Assembly (NCBI RefSeq): GCF_033441515.1
Contig: NZ_JAWQJT010000003.1
Location: forward strand, 124,001-188,000
Length of the DNA stretch: 64,000 bases
Source: Amycolatopsis solani
Lineage (GTDB): Bacteria > Actinomycetota > Actinomycetes > Mycobacteriales > Pseudonocardiaceae
Reading direction: 5' to 3'
Below the pieces are notes generated by a model. It made no database searches. It was not told where the DNA came from and saw nothing but the letters and a program-made list of their open reading frames with translations. The position numbers were made by a program, and so were the translations under genes. Positions within the stretch are counted from its first letter, which is position 1. The number at the start of each line of letters is the position of its first letter. Below, piece by piece: positions 17,378 to 26,769 of this stretch.

Positions 17378-20091
17378 CCACCCCCACCGCCGCCGAGCAG
17401 GAGGTGTGGGACCGCCTGTGGGCCGCCGAACGGCTGCCGCGCGGCCGCGCCCAGATCGCCGCGCTCGAAGCCGGGCTCCGGGACGCCGACGCGCTCGGCT
17501 CGGCCGAACTGCGCTTCGGCGCCCGGATCTTCCTCACCAGCGCCTACCAGCAGGGCGGCGAGCCGGCGAAGGCGTTCGTGCCGTTCGCGTGGTGCCTCGC
17601 GGTGCACGACCGCGGCGAAGCCGACCCGCGCTGGACCCACGACCTGCACTGGTACTTCAAGTTCATGGCCGGGTCGATGGCGACGTTCCCGGAGGTGCCG
17701 CTCGAGCGGACCCGCGGCGTGCTCGACGACATGGAACGCCGGTACCGCGAGGCCGGGTACTCGATGAACCCGGTGCACCAGTACCGCGCCGTGCTCGCCC
17801 GGCACGTCGGCGACCGCGAGACCGCCGCCGAGCAGTACCGGCTGTGGTCGGCCGCGCCCCGCGGTCAGATGTCGGACTGCGTCGGCTGCGAGCCGAGCGA
17901 CAAGGTCGCGCACCTGAGCTGGCTCGGCCGGTACGCCGAAGCCGCCGAGGTGGCCGAACCGGTGCTGGGCGGCGAGTTCAGCTGCGTCGAGCAGCCGCAG
18001 CACATCCTGACCGAGCTGCTGCTCCCCTACGTCCACATCGGACGGTACGACGACGCCGTCCAGGCCCACCGCCGCGCGTACCGGGCGATGCGGCACGACC
18101 CGGCGCAGCTGCAGGCGATCGCGACCCACCTCGCGTTCTGCGCGCTGACCGGGAACCACGCCCGCGGGCTCGACCTCGTCGAGCGGCACCTCGGCTGGCT
18201 CGAGACGCCGCCGACGCCGTACGCGGAGCAGGAGTTCGCCGCCGCGGCCGCGCTGAACCTGCGGCTGGTGGCCGAGAGCGGCCACGGTGACGCGCCGGTG
18301 CGCCGCGCCGTCGGCTCCACCACGGTGGCCGCGCTGCACGACGAACTGGCCGAGCGCGCGCTGGCCGTGGCCGCACGGTTCGACGCGCGCAACGGCACGA
18401 CCGAGCAGGGCGACCGGATCCGGGCGGTGCTCGCCGCCGAACCGCTCGTCGAGCACCTGCCGCTGTCCGGGGCCGCCGCGCCCGCCCCGGTTCCCGCGCC
18501 CGTCCAGGTCTACCCGGACTCGCCCGAGGAGCTGGCCGACCTCGGCGAGCAGGAGGCGCGGCTGGGCCGGTCGCCCGACGCCGTCTGGGCCCGGTTCGAC
18601 GAGGTGTGCCCGGACCCGGCGGGAACGCTGCGGGCCCGGCGGCTGACCGCGGCGGCGGACGCCGAGGTGCTCGGTGACCCCGAGGCCGCGAGCCGCGGCT
18701 TCGCGCACGCGGCCGCGCTGTTCGAGGAAGCCGGCGACGCCGTGGGAGCGGAAGCCGCGCGCGGCAAGGAAATCCTGTTCTCGGCGCTGGCCGGGGACCG
18801 CCCGGACGCGGACGGTGAACTCGAAGACTCGGCGGCACGTCTCGCGGCCATCGGCGAGCCCGCCGACCACGCCCGTGCCCTGCTGCGGCTGGCGCTCCTG
18901 CGCTTCGCGCGGAACGACTTCGAGGCCACCGCGGAGGTTCTCGACCGGGCCGGCGACCCGGTCCGCGCCACCCCCGAGCTGACGGGGGCGTGGCTGGAGC
19001 GCCGGGGGCTGGTGCTGGCGAACCAGGGCGACCTGCCGGGCGCGATCGAGCTCGTGACGGACGCGGCGGCGCGGTACGCGGAGATCGGCTCGCCCGAGCG
19101 GGCCGCGAACGCCCGGCTGCTCGGCGTCCAGTTCCGCGCCGGCCTCGGCGACCGGGAAACGGCGTTCGCCGAGACGGCGTCTATCGACCCGGGCACCAAC
19201 CGGGAGGCCTGGGCCCGGCTGCACCAGCTGCGCGGGCACCTCGCGAACGACCTGGGCCGGGCCGAGGACGCCGCCACCGCCTTCCGGGCGGCCGTCGGCG
19301 ACTTCACCGCGCTCGGCGCCGACGTCGACGCGGCGGTGACCCGGGTCGAACTCGCGGCCGCGGCCCTGGACGCCGGCCGTCCGGAAGAAGCCGCCGAAGC
19401 GATCGAGGACGCCGAAGCGGTCCTGGAGCGGGCCGGCGCCGGCCACGAGTTGGCGCGCGGGCGGTACCTGCTGGCGAAGGCGTGCCAGGAGCTGGGCCGC
19501 CTGGTCCAGGCGGTGGAGCTGTTCGGCGCGTCCGCCGAGCACTTCGCGGCGATGGAGAACGAAGCCGCGGCGGGCCAGGTGACGGAGTCCCGCGCGGACC
19601 TCCTCGACGGTTTGGACCGGGACGCCGAAGCGGCGGAGGCCTTCACGGCCGCGGCCGAGCGGTTCCAGGCGGCCGGGCTCCCGGCGGAGGAACTGCGCAC
19701 CCGCCGTCGCGCGGCGCTTTCGTGGCTGTGGGCCGGTGAGCCCGCGCAGGCGGAAGAAGCGCTGGCGGTGGCTGACGCGGTCACGGGCGAGGGCCCGCAG
19801 TTCGAGTGGGAAAGCGCACTGGCGGCCTACGACGGCGCCCGCCTGCTGGCCAACCTGGACCGCCCGGCGGAGGCCCTCCCCCGCGCCACGGCGGCGGCGG
19901 AAGCCTTGCGCGCCATGGAAGCCGAGGGCCCGGCGGTCGCCGCCGACGTCCTTTGTGGACGCCTGTGGCGCGACCTCGGCAAGGCGGCGGAGGCCCGGGA
20001 GGTGCTGACCGCGGCGCTGGCCCGGCTGCCGGAAGAGGCGTCCGGGCAGCGCGCGGACATCGAGGCCCTGCTGGCGGAGCTGGACGGCTGA
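17374..20091 (+). CDS. large tetratricopeptide-repeat protein
   Basis: This 905-aa, all-helical protein has no signal peptide or membrane segment. An N-terminal domain (about 1-330) contains a distinctive Cys pair, SDCVGCEPSDKVAHLSWL, that may bind metal. A low-complexity Ala/Pro hinge follows near 365-380. Then come about 500 residues of TPR-like helical pairs rich in A-A-E-A, for example AARYAEIGSPERAANARLLG. ATG 17374 overlaps the Hsp90-type gene stop, so the two proteins are made together. In eukaryotes TPR proteins are classic Hsp90 co-chaperones. A similar role here is inference. No catalytic motif is visible. Confidence 0.85.
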   Translation: MTTPTAAEQEVWDRLWAAERLPRGRAQIAALEAGLRDADALGSAELRFGARIFLTSAYQQGGEPAKAFVPFAWCLAVHDRGEADPRWTHDLHWYFKFMAGSMATFPEVPLERTRGVLDDMERRYREAGYSMNPVHQYRAVLARHVGDRETAAEQYRLWSAAPRGQMSDCVGCEPSDKVAHLSWLGRYAEAAEVAEPVLGGEFSCVEQPQHILTELLLPYVHIGRYDDAVQAHRRAYRAMRHDPAQLQAIATHLAFCALTGNHARGLDLVERHLGWLETPPTPYAEQEFAAAAALNLRLVAESGHGDAPVRRAVGSTTVAALHDELAERALAVAARFDARNGTTEQGDRIRAVLAAEPLVEHLPLSGAAAPAPVPAPVQVYPDSPEELADLGEQEARLGRSPDAVWARFDEVCPDPAGTLRARRLTAAADAEVLGDPEAASRGFAHAAALFEEAGDAVGAEAARGKEILFSALAGDRPDADGELEDSAARLAAIGEPADHARALLRLALLRFARNDFEATAEVLDRAGDPVRATPELTGAWLERRGLVLANQGDLPGAIELVTDAAARYAEIGSPERAANARLLGVQFRAGLGDRETAFAETASIDPGTNREAWARLHQLRGHLANDLGRAEDAATAFRAAVGDFTALGADVDAAVTRVELAAAALDAGRPEEAAEAIEDAEAVLERAGAGHELARGRYLLAKACQELGRLVQAVELFGASAEHFAAMENEAAAGQVTESRADLLDGLDRDAEAAEAFTAAAERFQAAGLPAEELRTRRRAALSWLWAGEPAQAEEALAVADAVTGEGPQFEWESALAAYDGARLLANLDRPAEALPRATAAAEALRAMEAEGPAVAADVLCGRLWRDLGKAAEAREVLTAALARLPEEASGQRADIEALLAELDG

Positions 20092-20094
20092 AAG

Positions 20095-20147
20095 GTCTTG
20101 AATGAGTCATTCGGGGCGTGGGAGGTCCTGAATGACTCATTCAAGAC
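20095..20147. terminator. 18-bp-stem hairpin built from two AATGASTCATT palindromes
   Basis: GTCTTGAATGAGTCATTC (20095-20112) pairs exactly with 20130-20147 across a 17-base loop. Each arm itself contains a short palindrome (GAATGAGTCATTC or GAATGACTCATTC). It lies between the convergent TPR gene and the Cys-motif membrane protein gene. Confidence 0.75.
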
Positions 20148-20183
20148 GGCACCGGACCGCCGCCTGAGCTTGCTCGGCTCGGG

Positions 20184-20843
20184 TCAGCGGTGGGCGGCGA
20201 CCAGGGTCGCGTCCGGGGCGCAGCGGGAGCAGGGGGTGAAGCCGAGCTGGCGGGCTTCGCCGATGCCGATCGGGATGCGCTCGCGGCTGCCCAGCCAGGT
20301 GCAGGTGGTGAGGTGGTAGCGCGGGTGCTCGTCGACGACCACTACCTCGTCCTCGAGGTCCGCCAGGACGGCGACGTCGTCGGCCGGGGTCTTCTCCTCA
20401 CCCGGCTCGGCTTCGTCCGCCACGGAGGATTTCGCTACGGTGGATTTCGCCACGGGAGATTCCGCGACGGCGGATTCCGCCACGGCGGATTCCTCCGCGG
20501 CGGGTTCGGGCTCGGCGGATTCGAGCTCGGGTTCGGGCGTGTCCGCCGGATCCCCCAGTTCGCCCGCCGCCGGGATCAGGGCGGTCTGTTCCGCCTCGGC
20601 CGGTTCCCCGTCGGGCTCGGTCTCCCGAGCCGGCTCGGCAGCCGCGGCGCTCTCGGCGACCGGCTCGTCGGTCTCCGGCGCCGCGGAACGGCGACGGCGG
20701 CGCAGCCAGTCGGCCACCAGGAGCAGGCCCGCCAGCACGGACAGCGCGATGGAAACCCACGCCCACAACGAAGAAGCGGTGATCAGCGCGGATACGAGCA
20801 ACCCCAGAGCCGCCAGTACCAGTACCAGCACGATGTAAAGCAC
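20184..20843 (-). CDS. membrane protein with acidic repeat linker and C-terminal Cys motif
   Basis: This 219-aa protein has two N-terminal membrane helices (residues 3-24 and 28-46) and an Arg-rich stop-transfer. A long acidic, Ala/Glu/Pro linker follows, containing repeats of (A/S)VA(E/K)S. The conserved-looking C-terminal domain is YHLTTCTWLG...GFTPCSRCAPD. The C...CxxC pattern with the preceding HxxxC resembles small Ada-like or comE-type metal-binding modules. The gene lies directly downstream of wag31 on the same strand, separated by a terminator-like hairpin. Function is unknown. Related sequences seem common in Pseudonocardiaceae by my memory only. Confidence 0.8.
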   Translation of the reverse strand: MLYIVLVLVLAALGLLVSALITASSLWAWVSIALSVLAGLLLVADWLRRRRRSAAPETDEPVAESAAAAEPARETEPDGEPAEAEQTALIPAAGELGDPADTPEPELESAEPEPAAEESAVAESAVAESPVAKSTVAKSSVADEAEPGEEKTPADDVAVLADLEDEVVVVDEHPRYHLTTCTWLGSRERIPIGIGEARQLGFTPCSRCAPDATLVAAHR

Positions 20844-20919
20844 GCTGCATTACAACACGAACCGGGCAAGATCGGACCGCGACCCACCCACGTGCCGTAC
20901 CGGATCGACTCCGAACCGT

Positions 20920-20955
20920 GGCCTACCCCACCGGCAGGTGCCCGTGGGGTAGGCC
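20920..20955 (-). terminator. 12-bp-stem terminator-like hairpin after wag31
   Basis: GGCCTACCCCAC (20920-20931) pairs exactly with GTGGGGTAGGCC (20944-20955). It begins 13 bases beyond the wag31 stop on the minus strand. Confidence 0.75.
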
Positions 20956-20967
20956 CGGAACGAAAAC

Positions 20968-21822
20968 TCAGCCGGCTTCGGCGCGCGGGCCGAACGAGTA
21001 GCCCTGGCCGCCGCTGGACGAACCGGACGTCTGGCCGGAGCCCGACGAGGCCGACGCGGGCGCGGCGGAACCGCGGTCGTCGAGCTCGCGCAGCTGGGAC
21101 TCGAGGAACCCGCGCAGCCTCGTGCGGTACTCCCGCTCGATCGTGCGCAGCTCCTCGATCTTCTTGCCCAGCCCGCTCTTCTCGGAGTTCAGGCTGTTCA
21201 TCGTCTCGGTGTACTTGCGCTGCGACTCGCGCTCCAGCGTCGTCGCCTTGTCGCGCGCCTGGCGCTCCAAGGTCTCCGCCCGGGTCCGCGCGTCGTTCAG
21301 CATCGTGTCGACGCGGGTCCGCGCCTCGTTCACCATCGAGTCGGACTTCGCCCGGGCGTCCGAAAGCAGCTGCTCGGACTTGGTGCGGGCCTCGGCCAGC
21401 ATCCCGTCGGACTCGGTCTTCGCCTCGGCGGTCAGCCGGTCGGCCATCTCCTGGGCGAGACCCAGGACCTTGGCCGCCTGCACGTTCGGCTCCGTGCTGT
21501 CGCCGACCATCGAGTGCGCCTGCGTCTGCTCCATGGCCGACTGCGGCGGCGGCACGGGGGCCAGCCGGCGCGACGGCTCTTCACGCATCGGGGGGGCGCC
21601 GACGTTCGCCTTGGCGTTCTCGAGCTCCCCACGGGTCGACTCGAGTTCCGCGTCGAGCTGCTCCATCTGCTGGCGCAGCTCGTTGTTGTCTTCGATCAAG
21701 CGGGCCAGCTCGGTCTCCACCAGGTCGAGGAACGCGTCCACCTCGTCCTCGTTGTAGCCCCTCTTGCCGATGGGCGGCTTGCTGAACGCAACGTTATGCA
21801 CGTCAGCGGGGGTCAACGACAT
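20968..21822 (-). CDS. wag31: DivIVA/Wag31 polar growth protein
   Basis: This 284-aa protein has the DivIVA N-terminal membrane-curvature domain ([20 protein letters not shown], then [12 protein letters not shown]). A first coiled coil follows (about 30-70), then a Pro-rich linker, and then a long coiled coil (about 110-245) with repeated A(R/K)TKSE/D units. The Gly/Ser-rich tail is short. Wag31 marks cell poles and directs tip growth and septation in actinomycetes. It closes the division block with yggT, sepF, yggS, pgeF and ftsZ in the same orientation. Confidence 0.96.
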   Translation of the reverse strand: MSLTPADVHNVAFSKPPIGKRGYNEDEVDAFLDLVETELARLIEDNNELRQQMEQLDAELESTRGELENAKANVGAPPMREEPSRRLAPVPPPQSAMEQTQAHSMVGDSTEPNVQAAKVLGLAQEMADRLTAEAKTESDGMLAEARTKSEQLLSDARAKSDSMVNEARTRVDTMLNDARTRAETLERQARDKATTLERESQRKYTETMNSLNSEKSGLGKKIEELRTIEREYRTRLRGFLESQLRELDDRGSAAPASASSGSGQTSGSSSGGQGYSFGPRAEAG

Positions 21823-21874
21823 CAGATCACCTCACGCACTCCATGGCCTGCAGGGTCCACCCAAGTTTCCCCGA

Positions 21875-22159
21875 TCAACTTGGAGTCGCCAGTTGCATCG
21901 CGAAGAACACAACCAACAGCAGCACCATAATCGACAAGTCCAGTCCGACGCCGCCGATCCGGACCATCGGAATGATCCTTCTGAACAACCGGACCGGCGG
22001 GTCCGTCACTGTGTAGATGGTCTCGAGCGTCACCGCAACCCCTCCGGCCGGATGCCACTCACGCGCGAACGTGCGGACGAGTTCGACCACGATCCGCGCC
22101 GTCAGCAGCAGCCAGAAGGCGAACAGCACGTACCAGACGACCAGCCACACAGCTTCCAC
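21875..22159 (-). CDS. yggT: YggT-family membrane protein
   Basis: This 94-aa protein has two hydrophobic segments (residues 3-28 and 72-92) and the family phrase TDPPVRLFRRIIP between them. YggT proteins are short inner-membrane proteins of unknown role, often adjacent to sepF and divIVA, and implicated in osmotic tolerance or division. The start is GTG 22159. Its position between sepF and wag31 is the standard actinobacterial order. Confidence 0.92.
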   Translation of the reverse strand: MEAVWLVVWYVLFAFWLLLTARIVVELVRTFAREWHPAGGVAVTLETIYTVTDPPVRLFRRIIPMVRIGGVGLDLSIMVLLLVVFFAMQLATPS

Positions 22160-22265
22160 GTACCTACTCTAACCGGGCGTCCGGTCCCAAGACGCAGTTG
22201 AGGGGGTCGACGCCGCATCGAGTCGACAAAATCACGTCTGCTTGCGCTCAGCGGTCCGCGCGACT

Positions 22266-22865
22266 TCAGCCCCGCAAAAACAATCCCCCCTCGGCGATCC
22301 GCCGGCGGTCTTCGGCGGTCACGTCCACATCGGGCGGTGAGAGAAGGAACACCTTGTTGGTGACCTTGTCCATCGACCCGCGCAGCGCGAACGCCAGCCC
22401 GGCGGCGAAGTCGACGAGCCGCTTCGCGTCCGCGTTCTCCATCTCGGTGAGGTTCATGATCACCGGGATGCCTTCGCGGTAGTGCTCCCCGATCGCCCGC
22501 GCTTCCGCGTAGCTCGTCGGGTGCAGGGTCGTGATCCGGCTCAACGGGTCACGCACCGGCTGGCGCACGACCGGCTCGGTGACCGGTCGCAACCGCGCGA
22601 CGGGCTCCGGCTGCCGGTCCATCGCGAGCGCACCGTGGACGGCCGGCTCCGAAGCTGCCACGGAGCGTGACCGGCTGCGGCTGACGGGCTCGTCGTACGT
22701 GTCGTCGACGTCGCGGTAGCGTGAGCGCGACGACCGGGGAGCAGGCTCCTCGTAGGAGTCGTACTCGTCGTCGTAGCCGCGCCGGTAGTCGTCCTCGGCG
22801 TCGTAACCGTCGTCGTCAGCAGGCACCATCCCGAAGTAGGCCTTCAGCTTCTGCAGCGCGCTCAT
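22266..22865 (-). CDS. sepF: cell division protein SepF
   Basis: This 199-aa protein has a short amphipathic N-terminal helix ([13 protein letters not shown]), a disordered Arg/Tyr/Asp-rich linker (about 15-105), and the conserved C-terminal SepF domain with [10 protein letters not shown] and [15 protein letters not shown]. SepF anchors FtsZ to the membrane and is essential in many actinobacteria, which lack FtsA. ATG 22865 has GGGAGAGG upstream. An earlier in-frame start is not needed. Confidence 0.95.
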   Translation of the reverse strand: MSALQKLKAYFGMVPADDDGYDAEDDYRRGYDDEYDSYEEPAPRSSRSRYRDVDDTYDEPVSRSRSRSVAASEPAVHGALAMDRQPEPVARLRPVTEPVVRQPVRDPLSRITTLHPTSYAEARAIGEHYREGIPVIMNLTEMENADAKRLVDFAAGLAFALRGSMDKVTNKVFLLSPPDVDVTAEDRRRIAEGGLFLRG

Positions 22866-22961
22866 GCCTCTCCCTAGCCCTAGCCGCTCCCGCACCAACG
22901 TGTTCCACGCCGTCAGTGCCCCGCCCGGGCGACCACTAAACGTGACGACCGCGCGAGCTCC

Positions 22962-23672
22962 CTACGGCGAGGCTAAACCGCGTCCACCGAGCAACGCGGT
23001 TCCGACACGCACACAGGTCGAGCCGTGCGTGATCGCCTGCTCGAGATCATGGCTCATCCCGGCGGACACGTCTGCGGCATTCGGGTGATCTTTGCGGAGC
23101 GCCTCCCCCGCGCGAGCGAGGCGTTCGAAGGCCGCCGAGGGGTCGGCGCCGAGCGGGGCGACGGCCATCAGCCCACGAAGCCGCAGTTCACCCATGTGGG
23201 TTACATGCTCGGCGAGGGCGCCCAGGTCGCCGAGGGGGCAGCCCCCGCGCTCGGGGTCGTCGTCGAGGCTGACCTGGATCAGCACGTCGAGGGGTTCGTC
23301 ACGTATCTGGGCGTCCTGAGCCGCACGCACCGCCTTGGCGAGCGCGTCGGCCAGCCGGGCGGAATCGAGGGACTGGACTTCGTGGGCCCACCCGATCACG
23401 GAGCGTGCCTTGTTGCGCTGGAGCCGGCCGACCATGTGCCAGCGCAGCCCCGGCACTTCGGCAGCTTTCGGGCCGGCGTCCTGGTCGCGGTTCTCACCGA
23501 CGTCGGTGACGCCGAGCTCGGCCAGCAGCGCGACGTCGGACGCGGGGAAGGTCTTCGTGACCGCGATCAGCTTGACCTCGTCGCGGGCGCGCCCGGCCGC
23601 ACGGCAGGCGGCCGCGATCCGCGCTTCGACCTCGGCGAGGTTCGCGGCCAGCTCGGCCTTGCGGCCGGTCAT
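22962..23672 (-). CDS. yggS: YggS-family PLP homeostasis protein
   Basis: This 236-aa fold-type III PLP-binding protein holds the cofactor without catalysing a known reaction. It buffers PLP and amino-acid pools. The PLP lysine lies in LIAVTKTFP (about residue 37), and HMVGRLQRNK and GMSHDLEQAI are family motifs. One variation is visible: GENRDQDAGPK replaces the more usual GENYVQE. ATG 23672 overlaps the pgeF stop as ATGA. Confidence 0.93.
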   Translation of the reverse strand: MTGRKAELAANLAEVEARIAAACRAAGRARDEVKLIAVTKTFPASDVALLAELGVTDVGENRDQDAGPKAAEVPGLRWHMVGRLQRNKARSVIGWAHEVQSLDSARLADALAKAVRAAQDAQIRDEPLDVLIQVSLDDDPERGGCPLGDLGALAEHVTHMGELRLRGLMAVAPLGADPSAAFERLARAGEALRKDHPNAADVSAGMSHDLEQAITHGSTCVRVGTALLGGRGLASP

Positions 23673-24373
23673 GCCTCGATCCAGGTGATGCCCGCGATCC
23701 GCCCGGTCGTGCCGTCGCGGCGGTAGCTGAACAGCGTCTTGTCCTCGTTCGTGCACCGCGGGTCGACGCCGATCTTGCCGACGCCCAGGTCGGCGAGCTG
23801 GCGCCAGAGCCCGGCGCGCAGGTCGAGGCCGGGCGTTCCCTTGCGGGTCTTGCACGCGCTGCCGGGGACGTGCTTCTCGACGTCGGCGGCCATTTCGGCG
23901 GGGACCTCGTAGCAGTCGCCGCAGATGGCCGGGCCGAGCAGGGCTTCGATCCGGCCGGTCTCGGCACCCGCCTCCCGCATCGCGGCCACCGCCGCCGGGA
24001 CGACGCCCACGCGCGTGCCGACGCGGCCCGCGTGCACCGCCGAAACCACGCCGGCCTCGGCGTCGGCCAGCAGGATGGGCACGCAGTCGGCGACCAGCAC
24101 GACGAGCGCGACCCCCGGGGTCGCGGTCACCAGCGCGTCGGTCGCCTCGGCGGCTTGGGTCTCCGTGCCGTCCACAGTGGTCGCCGTGCGGCCGTGGACC
24201 TGCTCCATCCACGCCAGCTTGTCCTCGGCCAGGCCCAGCTCGGCCGCGAGGCGCTTGCGGTTGGCGTAGACGTTCCCCTCGTCGTCGCCGACGTGGTCCC
24301 CCAGGTTGAACGTGTCGTACGGGGGCCGCGACGCGCCGCCCGCCCTGGTCGTCACCACTCGCCGAACCCGCAT
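23669..24373 (-). CDS. pgeF: peptidoglycan editing factor / laccase-domain protein
   Basis: This 234-aa DUF152 (YfiH/PgeF) protein has the conserved metal-ligand motifs: MEQVHGRT, VADCVPILL and SAVHAGRVGT. PgeF-type enzymes remove mis-incorporated L-Ser from peptidoglycan precursors, and some members act as multicopper oxidases or purine nucleosidases. ATG 24373 has GGGAGGA seven bases upstream. It is the first gene after ftsZ, separated by a large hairpin. Confidence 0.93.
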   Translation of the reverse strand: MRVRRVVTTRAGGASRPPYDTFNLGDHVGDDEGNVYANRKRLAAELGLAEDKLAWMEQVHGRTATTVDGTETQAAEATDALVTATPGVALVVLVADCVPILLADAEAGVVSAVHAGRVGTRVGVVPAAVAAMREAGAETGRIEALLGPAICGDCYEVPAEMAADVEKHVPGSACKTRKGTPGLDLRAGLWRQLADLGVGKIGVDPRCTNEDKTLFSYRRDGTTGRIAGITWIEA

Positions 24374-24392
24374 ACCTGCATCCTCCCAAACG

Positions 24393-24443
24393 CCGTGAAG
24401 GCCTCCTTACCGGCCTTAAGAGCCGGTAAGGAGGCCTTCACGG
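24393..24443. terminator. 22-bp perfect-stem hairpin between ftsZ and pgeF
   Basis: Positions 24393-24414 pair exactly with 24422-24443 across a seven-base loop. The core of the arm is GAAGGCCTCCTTACC. It begins 9 bases after the ftsZ stop and may separate ftsZ from pgeF or stabilise the ftsZ message. Confidence 0.8.
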
Positions 24444-24451
24444 ACCAGTGA

Positions 24452-25759
24452 CTAGCGCCGCATGAACGGCGGGACGTCGACCTCGTCGTCCGACGGGTCG
24501 TCGTGGACCGGCATCGCGCGCCCGGGCAGGCTGCCCTGGGTCGGGTTGGAGCCGATCGGCGAGTAGCCGCGCGAGCCGCCGCCGGGCTGCGGGAGACCGC
24601 CGGACGGCTGTCCGCCGGTCGCCGACGGCAGCGGCGAGTGCGACCGCGGCGGCGCCACCGGGTAGCCGGAGCCGCCCGCGGACGGCACCGGGGTGGCGCC
24701 CGGCTGCGAGGACGGCGGGTTCGAGACCTGGCCGGCCGAGGCCGACGCGGTCGTCGACGACTGGCGCGAGCCGGAGCCGAAGGTCGACGGGTCGAGCTTC
24801 TTGTGCGTCGGCGCGCCGGCGTCGAACCCGGCCGCGATCACCGTGACGCGGACCTCGTCGCCGAGGGAGTCGTCGATGATCGTGCCGAAGATGATGTTGG
24901 CGTCCGGGTGCGCGGACTCCTGCACCAGCGACGCGGCCTCGTTGATCTCGAACAGGCCCAGGTCCGAACCACCCGCGATCGAAAGCAGCGCGCCGTGCGC
25001 ACCGTCCATGGAGGCCTCGAGGAGCGGCGAGTTGATCGCCTTCTCGGCCGCCTGGATGGCCCTGCCTTCACCGCGTGCGGACCCTATTCCCATCAACGCC
25101 GAGCCCGCGCCGGACATCACGCTCTTGACGTCGGCGAAGTCGAGGTTGATCAGGCCCGGGGTGGTGATCAGGTCGGTGATGCCCTGGACACCGGACAGCA
25201 GCACCTCGTCCGCGGAGCGGAACGCGTCCATCAGCGAGACGCCGATGTCGCCGAGCTGCAGCAGGCGGTCGTTCGGGATCACGATGAGGGTGTCGCACTC
25301 GTTGCGCAGCGACTGGATGCCGTCCTCGGCCTGCTTGCCGCGGCGCTTGCCCTCGAAGGTGAACGGGCGCGTCACGACGCCGATGGTCAGCGCGCCCAGC
25401 TTGCGGGCGATCTGCGCCACGACCGGGGCGCCACCGGTGCCGGTGCCGCCGCCTTCGCCGGCCGTCACGAACACCATGTCGGCGCCCTTGATGACCTCTT
25501 CGATCTCTTCACGGTGGTCTTCGGCGGCCTTCTGGCCGACCTCGGGGGCGGCGCCCGCGCCGAGGCCCCGGGTGAGTTCGCGGCCGATGTCCAGCTTGAC
25601 GTCGGCGTCGGACATGAGCAGTGCCTGGGCGTCGGTGTTCACCGCGATGAACTCGACACCCTTGAGGCCGACCTCGATCATGCGGTTCACGGCGTTCACG
25701 CCGCCACCGCCGATGCCGACCACCTTGATCACCGCAAGGTAGTTGTGCGGGGGCGTCAT
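24452..25759 (-). CDS. ftsZ: cell division GTPase FtsZ
   Basis: This 435-aa tubulin homolog forms the Z-ring. The GTP-binding signature [10 protein letters not shown] is near residue 105, the synergy loop [11 protein letters not shown] is near 205, and the C-terminal domain is complete to about residue 320. A Pro/Ser/Gly-rich linker of about 95 residues leads to the conserved tail [12 protein letters not shown], which binds SepF. ATG 25759 follows GGAAGG. Unlike the usual actinobacterial order, no ftsQ or murC lies upstream. The sigK/rskA operon is there instead. Confidence 0.98.
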   Translation of the reverse strand: MTPPHNYLAVIKVVGIGGGGVNAVNRMIEVGLKGVEFIAVNTDAQALLMSDADVKLDIGRELTRGLGAGAAPEVGQKAAEDHREEIEEVIKGADMVFVTAGEGGGTGTGGAPVVAQIARKLGALTIGVVTRPFTFEGKRRGKQAEDGIQSLRNECDTLIVIPNDRLLQLGDIGVSLMDAFRSADEVLLSGVQGITDLITTPGLINLDFADVKSVMSGAGSALMGIGSARGEGRAIQAAEKAINSPLLEASMDGAHGALLSIAGGSDLGLFEINEAASLVQESAHPDANIIFGTIIDDSLGDEVRVTVIAAGFDAGAPTHKKLDPSTFGSGSRQSSTTASASAGQVSNPPSSQPGATPVPSAGGSGYPVAPPRSHSPLPSATGGQPSGGLPQPGGGSRGYSPIGSNPTQGSLPGRAMPVHDDPSDDEVDVPPFMRR

Positions 25760-26001
25760 CGAAGTCCGCCTTCCTGATCGTTGTGCCCGTACAGCCCGCC
25801 GGCCGGTGATCGACTCTCACCCTGAACCGCAGAGTGAGAGTTATGTCAACTGCCGACGTTAGGCAGGACGGTAGGCACCAGGCAGCCTCTAATCCAGTAG
25901 GCACGCCGTGTGTCGCAAAGGTGTTTTGCCACAACACGTTCGAGCGCGCAAGAGCGAGGAGCCGCGAGCACCGCCGGAGCCCGGTCTGCTATGGCGCTCG
26001 A
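25760..26001 (-). promoter_or_regulatory. ftsZ upstream region with inverted repeat
   Basis: This 242-base gene-free stretch separates rskA from ftsZ. On the minus strand it contains TTGACA (25844-25849), a good -35 candidate without a convincing -10. An inverted repeat ACTCTCAC/GTGAGAGT lies at 25813-25820 and 25834-25841. No remnant of ftsQ is recognisable. A local ftsZ promoter is likely here. Confidence 0.45.
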
Positions 26002-26769
26002 TCAGGCCGGCGCGGGCATGCTCATGAGCACGTCGGTGGGCGCCCCGCTGGGCGATCCGCCCGCCTGCTCGACGCTCACCGCGAGGTGGTCGGCGTTCCC
26101 GATCCCCTGGGCCACGACCAGGCCGCCGTCGTCGGCGGCGATCACCCCGGCCGAGCGCGGCGCGCCCGTGCCGGTGATCAGCCAGGCTTCGTAGACCTTC
26201 CCGCCCGGCTGCGCCGGCAGCCCGGCGTCCATCACCATCACGCGGTCGAGCGACTTCGACAGGATGACCGTCACCCCGCCGCCGCCGGGCGCTTCGCCGT
26301 GCGCGGTCTTCGAGTCCGGCGCGGCGAGCAGCGCCGCCACCGGCTCGTAGCGGTCCCGGGCCTGGTCGAGCCGGGTCTGCGCGGACTGGAGCTCCTGCTG
26401 CTGGGTGAGCGCGATGCCGCCGAACACGCCGCCCGCGGCGAGCCCCACGACGGCGGCCGCGGCGGCGATGAAGACCGCCCACCGGGGCGCCCGCGCCGAG
26501 CGGCGGGACCGCTCGGGGGAGCCGGGCCGCGTGCGCGGCGGCAGCTGGCGGGTGGCGTGCATGGCGGTCATGACGCGGTCCTTGAACTCCGGCGGCGGCT
26601 CCTCGGCCATCGCCGCGCCGAGGCGGGCCGCGGTCGCGCGCAGCTCGGCGACCTCCTGCGCGCACGACTCGCACTGCTCGAGGTGGCGGGCGAACTCCGC
26701 GCGCTCGACGTCGTTGACGGCGTCGAGCGCGAAGGCGCCGGCCAGGGTGTGCATCTCCGGCGTGCTCAC
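26002..26769 (-). CDS. rskA: anti-sigma factor RskA
   Basis: This 255-aa regulator has an N-terminal zinc-associated anti-sigma motif, HLEQCESC (H29, C33, C36). One membrane helix lies at about 95-120 (WAVFIAAAAAVVGLAAG). The extracytoplasmic RskA domain contains MVMDAGLPAQPGGKVYEAWL, typical of the family. It holds SigK inactive at the membrane until regulated proteolysis releases it. GTG 26769 overlaps the sigK stop as GTGA. Confidence 0.95.
   Translation of the reverse strand: MSTPEMHTLAGAFALDAVNDVERAEFARHLEQCESCAQEVAELRATAARLGAAMAEEPPPEFKDRVMTAMHATRQLPPRTRPGSPERSRRSARAPRWAVFIAAAAAVVGLAAGGVFGGIALTQQQELQSAQTRLDQARDRYEPVAALLAAPDSKTAHGEAPGGGGVTVILSKSLDRVMVMDAGLPAQPGGKVYEAWLITGTGAPRSAGVIAADDGGLVVAQGIGNADHLAVSVEQAGGSPSGAPTDVLMSMPAPA

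Noticed and set aside
17260..19542. 760-aa minus-strand reading frame
   Set aside because: Shadow of the TPR gene; no start context and no recognisable domain.
25850..26001. possible tRNA or ftsQ remnant upstream of ftsZ
   Set aside because: No cloverleaf could be drawn and no FtsQ-like residues appear in any frame.
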